From Candidatus Aenigmatarchaeota archaeon (GTDB lineage: Archaea > Aenigmatarchaeota > Aenigmatarchaeia > GW2011-AR5): 8,421 nucleotides of DNA. Each line of letters starts with the position of its first letter. Position 1 is the first letter of the stretch. The notes under the pieces are model-generated. The model was given only the letters and a program-made list of their open reading frames with translations, was not told where the DNA came from and searched no databases. The stretch spans positions 1 to 8,421 of the forward strand of contig JAGVVX010000016.1 in NCBI GenBank assembly GCA_018304565.1, in the 5' to 3' direction. The translations under genes were made by a program, and so were the position numbers. Below are positions 4,250 through 8,421 of the stretch, piece by piece.

Positions 4250-5515
4250 ATGGATATGACTAAATTCCAGACACCACGTGGGACGCGGGATTTCCTGCCC
4301 GAGACAATGATAAAGAGGCAGAAGGTACTGGATACTTTGCGCAGCATATTCGAGAAATGGGGTTTCGATCCGCTGGAAACGCCTGCGTTCGAGGACTGGT
4401 CATTGCTTGCTGCAAAATCAGGCGGCGGGGATGCAATCCGCGACGAGATATATTATTTCCGGGACAAATCGAACAGGGAACTGGGTTTGCGCTTCGATCT
4501 GACAGTGCCGCTTGCCCGGGTCATTGCAAACAATCCAAATCTGCCGAAGCCATTAAAGCGATATCACATAGGCCGCGTGTGGCGGTATGACAGGCCCGGC
4601 ACAGGCCGATATCGGGAGTTCTGGCAGGCAGATGTCGATATAATCGGTTCGGCAGGTCATCGTGCTGATGCAGAGGTGCTTGCAACTGCATGCGACGCGC
4701 TGGAACAGCTGGGCTTGATGGATTTCCGGATACGGCTGAGCAGCAGAAAGCTTGTCGAAAGTTTTCTCAGGAACATTGGTGTAAAAGATATTTCAGCTGT
4801 TTTCCGATCCATCGATAAATTGGAAAAAATAGGTGAAAACAATGTTGCAAAGGAACTCAAGGATAAGGGCCTGCAACAAGCCAAGGTAGAAGAAATACTG
4901 GATTTCATAAAATTAAAAAACGTGAAAGACATAGAAGCTGCGGCGAAAGACAGGGAAGCAATGAATGAAATAACAGACATTGTGAACATTCTTGGCGAAT
5001 ATGGATATTCGAAATATGCTCTTATCGATATGAGCCTTGTGCGCGGGCTTGATTACTACACCGCATGCGTCTTTGAAATATCATGCAGCGGCATGAGCAT
5101 TGGAGGCGGCGGGAGATATGACAAGCTCATCGAGCTTTTTGGAGGCAAGCCAACGCCAGCAGCAGGCATATCATTCGGCGTCGAGCGCGTACTGGAGATA
5201 ATGGAAGCAAAAAAACTGCTGGATGAAAAAAAGACAGTGACAAAGATCTTCATCGCATGCATAGGCATTGACATGAAGAATGCAATTGATCTGGCTAGAA
5301 AACTCAGGAAAGCCGGCATAGAATGCGAATTCGACATTGCTGGCAGAAACATTCGCAAGCAATTGGATTATGTCAATTCAAAGGGCATACCTTACGTGAT
5401 TTTCCTGGGGCCCAAAGAGCTTGAGAAAAAGACCATCAAGTTAAGGAATATGAAAACAGGGAAAGAGGAAGAAGTTAATATGAAGGACGTGAACAGCCTA
5501 ATATCCAGTCTCTAG
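4250..5515 (+). CDS. hisS: Histidyl-tRNA synthetase
   Basis: A 421-aa class II synthetase that attaches histidine to tRNA-His in the cytoplasm. Motif 1 region begins TPRGTRDFLP (residues 8-17). Motif 2 is RVWRYDRPGTGRYREFWQAD (109-128). The histidine-specific loop is LVRGLDYYT (263-271) with the catalytic Arg265. Motif 3 is GISFGVERVL (306-315). Residues about 333-421 form the anticodon-binding domain. Length is normal for HisRS. HisZ paralogues usually lack intact motifs; here all are present. ATG 4250 suits the upstream TATA element; ATG 4256 is the alternative. The 2-nt gap to the 55-aa gene suggests possible co-transcription. The cognate tRNA-His, with its G-1:C73 identity pair, lies in the same window. 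Confidence 0.97.
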   Translation: MDMTKFQTPRGTRDFLPETMIKRQKVLDTLRSIFEKWGFDPLETPAFEDWSLLAAKSGGGDAIRDEIYYFRDKSNRELGLRFDLTVPLARVIANNPNLPKPLKRYHIGRVWRYDRPGTGRYREFWQADVDIIGSAGHRADAEVLATACDALEQLGLMDFRIRLSSRKLVESFLRNIGVKDISAVFRSIDKLEKIGENNVAKELKDKGLQQAKVEEILDFIKLKNVKDIEAAAKDREAMNEITDIVNILGEYGYSKYALIDMSLVRGLDYYTACVFEISCSGMSIGGGGRYDKLIELFGGKPTPAAGISFGVERVLEIMEAKKLLDEKKTVTKIFIACIGIDMKNAIDLARKLRKAGIECEFDIAGRNIRKQLDYVNSKGIPYVIFLGPKELEKKTIKLRNMKTGKEEEVNMKDVNSLISSL

Positions 5516-5538
5516 TCTACACACCCGCGCTGTAAATT

Positions 5539-5676
5539 TCATTTGCCCTTTATCACAATGTATGAGCAAGCGAGGCAGATGAATTCCTCAGCGGAGCTGT
5601 AAACCCTGTGAGAACTGCATCTTGGGCAGGTTTCTTTGTCCAACAGTTCTTCTGAAACCTTTTTTGTTCGTAACAT
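5539..5676 (-). CDS. Zinc-ribbon micro-protein (45 aa)
   Basis: Begins MLRTKKVSEELLDKE followed by CPRC (C17, C20), 13 residues, then CLAC (C34, C37): a single zinc ribbon of the kind found in TFIIB, RNA polymerase and ribosome-associated micro-proteins. No other domain. ATG 5676 is preceded by AGGTGGGG at 5688-5681, a strong match to the 16S 3' end, and by a TATA element (5709-5717) about 37 nt upstream, giving a leader of about 10 nt. It is convergent with hisS (23 nt between stops). The exact family is not recognised; a role in transcription or translation is inference from the fold. Its small size means it is easily missed. Confidence 0.65.
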   Translation of the reverse strand: MLRTKKVSEELLDKETCPRCSSHRVYSSAEEFICLACSYIVIKGK

Positions 5677-5708
5677 ATACCCCACCTAATCCCACTACGC
5701 TTTCTCGA

Positions 5709-5717
5709 CTTATAAAG
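5709..5717 (-). promoter_or_regulatory. TATA box of the zinc-ribbon gene
   Basis: CTTTATAAG on the minus strand, centred about 26 nt before the predicted start near 5687, just ahead of the AGGTGG ribosome site. Confidence 0.5.
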
Positions 5718-5788
5718 ATTATAAGCGGTGGAACATAGCATTGCCGCAATAGTAATCTATAAAACCATTGTCTCGCGGAAGGAGTAAC

Positions 5789-5878
5789 TTGAGAGAAAAG
5801 TATTTAAGCATTATTCTTATTACAATATTACCTCTTACTTCTGCGGAAAGCCTTCTAAAAAATGAGCTTCGCAAATAG
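5789..5878 (+). CDS. Possible 29-aa signal-peptide-like ORF
   Basis: TTG at 5789, preceded by AAGGAG (5779-5784), opens LREKYLSIILITILPLTSAE and runs to TAG at 5876. The shape (charged N-terminus, hydrophobic core, small residues TSA) is that of a signal peptide with almost no mature part, so it may be the remnant of a lost secreted protein or chance. CTATAAAA at 5756-5763 is a possible TATA box, but its predicted start would fall after the ribosome site, which weakens the case. The remaining 5677-5919 sequence holds promoters and nothing else I recognise. Confidence 0.25.
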   Translation: MREKYLSIILITILPLTSAESLLKNELRK

Positions 5879-5919
5879 AAGAATTTACGTAAAACGAAAA
5901 TTCACAGGAGATGAAATTA

Positions 5920-7719
5920 ATGACAGAAAGAATAGTGCTTGATACAAGTGTAATTATTTCAGGCATCATGACAGATTTGATAAAAAAAGAGGAGATAAAG
6001 GACGCGGAAATAATAATACCGGAATTCGTAGTTGAAGAACTCCGGGCGCAGGCATCTAAAGGCAGGGAAATCGGCTTCAAAGGACTCGCAGAGCTGAAAA
6101 AACTCAGGGAAATGGAAAAAGATTACAGTGTCAGAATGATAAAGATAGGCAGAAGGCAGACATTGGAGGAAATCAAGCTTGCAAAATACGGAAGGATAGA
6201 TGCCTTGATAGTCGACGTGGCACGCGAAGAGGATGCGATAATCTATACTTCTGACATGGTACAGTTCACTGTTGCAGAAGCTGAGGGCGTTAAAACACGC
6301 TATTTCAGGCCGTACGAAAAAAAGACGGTAACAAAACTATCACAGATGCTTACGGAAGACACAATGAGCTTGCATCTCAAGGAGAACTGCATACCGCTGG
6401 CAAAAAGAGGAAAACCGGGAAATTTCAAACTGACAAAGATCAGGGATGATGTGATAAAAGCCGAGGAACTGGAATCTATAATAAAAGAAATAATGGATGC
6501 AGCACGTTACGAAGAGAATTCTTTCATAGAAATCGGCGGGCATTTAGCAAGCGTAGTACAAAACGGCGACATGAGGATTGCGATAACCAGGCAGCCATTT
6601 TCGGATGGCTTGGAAATAACAGTTGTGAGGCCTATAACTAAACTTACGCTTGATGATTATGAACTTTCAGCGAAGCTCAAGGAAAGGCTTGAAAAGCGTG
6701 CTGATGGCATACTTATTGCTGGGCCTCCTGGCAGCGGCAAGTCTACTTTCGCAGCTTCACTCGCAGAGTTCTATGAGCAGCAAGGAAAGATAGTCAAGAC
6801 AATGGAATCCCCGCGCGACCTGCAGGTAAAACCAGAAATCACCCAGTACTCCAAACTTCATGGCAGTTTCGAGAACACGGCAGACATGCTCTTGCTTGTC
6901 AGGCCTGATTACACGGTTTTCGATGAACTGAGAAAGACGGCAGACTTTTTGATATTTTCTGACATGCGCCTTGCAGGCGTGGGAATGGTAGGTGTTGTCC
7001 ATGCCACAGACCCGGTGGACGCCGTGCAAAGATTTATCGGCCGAGTTGAATTGGGCATAATCCCGCACATACTCGATACTATAATATATATAAAAGACGG
7101 CCGTATATTGAAGATTTACATGCTATCACTTGTTGTAAGAACACCGACAGGAATGACAGAAGCTGATCTTGCCCGTCCAGTAGTTGAAGTTCGAAATTTT
7201 GAGAGCAATACGCTGGAATACGAGATTTACACGTACGGAGAAGAGAACGTAATAATACCCGTAGAAGGCCCCAAGCAATCAGCAGTACAGAGGCTTGCAG
7301 AGAAGCAAATACTTACAGAGGTCAGGAGATTTGACCGCTCTGCTGAAGTCCAGATACTGAGCGACAATAAAGTCTTGGTCCTGGTGGAGAACGACACCAT
7401 ACCACGCATCATAGGCAAAAAAGGCGCTACAATCAAGGAGCTGGAAGAAAAGCTTGGAATAAGCATAGAAATATCACCCAAGGTAGCGACTTTCGGACAA
7501 AAAACAGATTTCAAGACAGAAGAAACCGGTGCTTACATCGTCTTCAGTTTCGCTTCGAAAGATGCCGGCAAGATCGTCAATTTCTATATAGGGAACGAAT
7601 ATCTATTTTCAGCTACGATAGGCAAATCAAACCAGATCAAGGTCAGCAAGGACAGCGAGATAGGCCGCGCTGTAATTAAGGCGCTGGTGAAAAGAGAACT
7701 GAAGGCCTTTGTCTCATGA
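5920..7719 (+). CDS. PINA-type ATPase: PIN domain, P-loop ATPase and KH domain
   Basis: A 599-aa archaeal PIN-ATPase-KH protein. Residues 1-135 are a PIN domain with acidic residues D8 (IVLDTS), E39/E40, D94 and D112 (TSDM). The hexameric-ATPase core has Walker A GPPGSGKST (268-276) and a Walker B-like VFDE (333-336), followed by the histidine of GVVHATD. The C-terminal KH domain contains IPRIIGKKGATIKELEEKLG (494-513). Members studied in Sulfolobus (PINA) are Holliday-junction-binding ATPases that promote branch migration with Hjc; the same role here is inferred from family. I prefer ATG 5920 because GGAGATGA (5907-5914) is a ribosome site at proper spacing; ATG 5911 lies inside that site and would add three residues. 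It stands alone, with tRNA-Arg downstream. Confidence 0.95.
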   Translation: MTERIVLDTSVIISGIMTDLIKKEEIKDAEIIIPEFVVEELRAQASKGREIGFKGLAELKKLREMEKDYSVRMIKIGRRQTLEEIKLAKYGRIDALIVDVAREEDAIIYTSDMVQFTVAEAEGVKTRYFRPYEKKTVTKLSQMLTEDTMSLHLKENCIPLAKRGKPGNFKLTKIRDDVIKAEELESIIKEIMDAARYEENSFIEIGGHLASVVQNGDMRIAITRQPFSDGLEITVVRPITKLTLDDYELSAKLKERLEKRADGILIAGPPGSGKSTFAASLAEFYEQQGKIVKTMESPRDLQVKPEITQYSKLHGSFENTADMLLLVRPDYTVFDELRKTADFLIFSDMRLAGVGMVGVVHATDPVDAVQRFIGRVELGIIPHILDTIIYIKDGRILKIYMLSLVVRTPTGMTEADLARPVVEVRNFESNTLEYEIYTYGEENVIIPVEGPKQSAVQRLAEKQILTEVRRFDRSAEVQILSDNKVLVLVENDTIPRIIGKKGATIKELEEKLGISIEISPKVATFGQKTDFKTEETGAYIVFSFASKDAGKIVNFYIGNEYLFSATIGKSNQIKVSKDSEIGRAVIKALVKRELKAFVS

Positions 7720-7730
7720 AATTAAAAGAC

Positions 7731-7740
7731 CTTTTTAAGA
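7731..7740 (+). promoter_or_regulatory. TATA box of tRNA-Arg
   Basis: CCTTTTTAAG, centred about 29 nt before the first base of the tRNA (7765). It starts 11 nt after the PINA stop. Confidence 0.55.
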
Positions 7741-7789
7741 CTATTGCCGCTAATTTATGCTCAAGCCCTCGTAGCTCAGTTTGGATAGA

Positions 7790-7820
7790 AGCCTGGAAGC
7801 GTTTGCTTCTATGCAATCAT
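7790..7820 (+). other. tRNA-Arg intron 1, D stem
   Basis: About 31 nt. Removing it restores GAGC opposite GCTC. The splice motif has GAT (7784-7786) pairing with ATC (7816-7818) plus one A-A mismatch, and G-C pairs on both outer sides. It contains two competing hairpins using GCTTC at 7805-7809, paired with GAAGC at 7788-7792 or 7796-7800. Confidence 0.65.
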
Positions 7821-7834
7821 GCACTTTCCTCCTA

Positions 7835-7911
7835 GAGGTGAATGGAGTCGAAGGCAAAATGACGCATTTCATGCGTCTTGTCCATTTCGGCGATGATAAT
7901 TCCTTGTTGAG
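7835..7911 (+). other. tRNA-Arg intron 2, anticodon loop
   Basis: About 77 nt. It folds as AATGGA (7841-7846) with TCCATT (7881-7886) around the perfect hairpin GACGCAT-ttc-ATGCGTC (7861-7877). The canonical 4-bp central helix is poor here (only two of four pairs), and AGAG occurs at both ends (7834-7837 and 7910-7913), so the boundaries could move by 1-3 nt. Confidence 0.6.
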
Positions 7912-7933
7912 AGAAAGGGGCCGCGCGTTCGAA

Positions 7934-8006
7934 AAGCTTTTTCTTTGCTAAAGAAAAACCTTGGAAAAAGAAGGAAAAAGAAGGAAAAAAGAAAGAGACA
8001 CGAAAA
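7934..8006 (+). other. tRNA-Arg intron 3, T loop
   Basis: Seventy-three nt. A textbook splice motif: T stem as outer helix, TTCG (7928-7931) paired with CGAA (8001-8004), and 3-nt bulges AAA (7932-7934) and AAT (8005-8007) cut after their second base. Inside are a 9-bp hairpin TTTTTCTTT-gct-AAAGAAAAA (7938-7958) and a purine tract with three near-identical 10-mers, GGAAAAAGAA (7963-7992). Confidence 0.8.
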
Positions 8007-8028
8007 TCGCGCCGGGGGCGCTCCTAAT

Positions 8029-8036
8029 CTTTATAT
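8029..8036 (+). promoter_or_regulatory. TATA box of the surface-protein gene
   Basis: CTTTATAT, centred about 28 nt before the GTG at 8061. It begins 9 nt after the tRNA-Arg 3' end. Confidence 0.5.
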
Positions 8037-8060
8037 TCAGCCTTGGCACATGAGTACTTA

Positions 8061-8421
8061 GTGAAAAAAATGAGACATTTGTGGATAATTTTCCTCAGCC
8101 CGCAAAATCTTACTATAGTCTCTTCAATTAATCTCTCAACTCCATTTGTTAACTCTCGAGATAATCTTACCATATTCAACCTGTCGATAATTCCATTCGG
8201 TGGCAATGCAAACATAACTGGAATTAATATTACAATAAATACAGGTAATGCAGGACCTGTTTCTGGCAACATAAGCAAAGTTTACGTGTTTAACTCTTTG
8301 ATAAACTCTACTAATTTGCTCGGCACAAATTCTTCTATAAACACAAGCCTTACAAACGGGAGTAAGATATTCGTTAATTTCTCCGCACCTTTTATCCTAA
8401 ATGCTACTCAGAGAACAGGAT
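8061..8421 (+). CDS. N-terminal part of a sequon-rich surface/secreted glycoprotein
   Basis: A 120-residue fragment open to the window end. After the basic start (KKMRH) and a short hydrophobic run (LWIIFLS) the sequence is built of beta-strand-like repeats rich in Asn, Ser, Thr and Ile, for example QNLTIVSSINLSTPF and NITGINITINTGNAGP. I count 13 N-x-S/T sequons in about 117 residues, indicating an N-glycosylated cell-surface protein, perhaps with CARDB- or Ig-like domains as in archaeal S-layer and adhesin proteins. GTG 8061 suits the TATA element for a leaderless mRNA; ATG 8070 is the alternative. The hydrophobic core is unusually short for a signal peptide, which may mean a small deletion. 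The exact family is not recognised. Confidence 0.7.
   Translation, partial: MKKMRHLWIIFLSPQNLTIVSSINLSTPFVNSRDNLTIFNLSIIPFGGNANITGINITINTGNAGPVSGNISKVYVFNSLINSTNLLGTNSSINTSLTNGSKIFVNFSAPFILNATQRTG

Larger units (their letters stand above)
7765..8020 (+). tRNA. tRNA-Arg (CCT) with three introns
   Basis: A 256-bp gene whose exons assemble into a 75-nt tRNA. Acceptor GCCCTCG (7765-7771) pairs with CGGGGGC (8013-8019), discriminator G 8020. TA, then D stem GCTC (7774-7777) with loop AGTTTGGATA, closed by GA (7788-7789) plus GC (7821-7822). Anticodon stem CTTTC (7824-7828) pairs with GAAAG (7913-7917); loop CTCCTA plus A, anticodon CCT at 7831-7833. Variable region GGGCC. T stem GCGCG (7923-7927) pairs with CGCGC (8008-8012), loop TTCGAA plus T. 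Introns: about 7790-7820 (D stem, 23/24), 7835-7911 (37/38) and 7934-8006 (T loop, 59/60). A20 in the D loop fits arginine identity. The T-loop and D-arm splice motifs are good; the middle intron has no clean motif, so its edges, and hence the anticodon, are the weakest part. Confidence 0.8.

Noticed and set aside
7835..7911. Box C/D guide RNA inside the middle tRNA-Arg intron
   Set aside because: GATGATAA at 7891-7898 resembles a C box, but no CTGA D box lies at suitable spacing.
7963..7992. Tandem 10-mer GGAAAAAGAA repeats as a CRISPR or satellite array
   Set aside because: Only three short purine units without spacers, entirely inside a tRNA intron.
8024..8278. Minus-strand 84-codon frame
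   Set aside because: Antisense to the sequon-rich protein, with no promoter and a composition that mirrors the plus-strand Asn/Thr codons.

Overview
The window looks like chromosomal DNA of an uncultivated archaeon, plausibly a DPANN-type lineage (the lineage is an inference). Evidence for Archaea: TATA-type elements lie about 24-30 nt in front of start codons, implying many leaderless mRNAs; there is an MBF1 homologue, an archaeal PIN-ATPase-KH protein (PINA), two intron-bearing tRNA genes with bulge-helix-bulge splice structures, and a tRNA-His with an encoded G-1 opposite C73. 3' CCA is not encoded in either tRNA.

Layout. 1-484: two pieces of an isoleucyl-tRNA synthetase gene on opposite strands, meeting in a fold-back junction near 140-143. 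504-1340: a TATA palindrome probably shared by the divergent ileS and MBF1 genes, then MBF1 and a small gene of unknown function that appears frameshifted and is studded with short hairpins. 1385-1606: a small minus-strand gene. 1721-1858: tRNA-His(GTG) with one intron. 1840-2666: a minus-strand cluster (two-TM micro-protein, parvulin isomerase, 78-aa protein with a possible continuation past an in-frame TAG). 2810-3592: an AT-rich DnaQ/ExoX-type exonuclease resembling bacterial proteins. 3613-3720: a possible 35-aa ORF. 3887-5515: AbrB-like regulator, 55-aa protein and hisS in tight succession. 5539-5676: a minus-strand zinc-ribbon micro-protein. 5920-7719: PINA. 7765-8020: a tRNA-Arg(CCT) that appears to carry three introns. 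8061 to the window end: the start of an N-glycosylation-sequon-rich surface protein.

Most genes serve translation and information processing: ileS, hisS and tRNA-His, tRNA-Arg, MBF1, PINA. The most unusual content is (i) the three-intron tRNA-Arg, whose T-loop intron has a clean 4-bp/two-bulge splice motif; (ii) a family of short perfect hairpins, mostly with 3-nt loops, found between genes, inside small ORFs and inside tRNA introns; (iii) the inverted ileS junction at the left edge, which may be an amplification or assembly chimera; and (iv) several micro-proteins below 60 aa with convincing promoters, metal-binding motifs or membrane segments.
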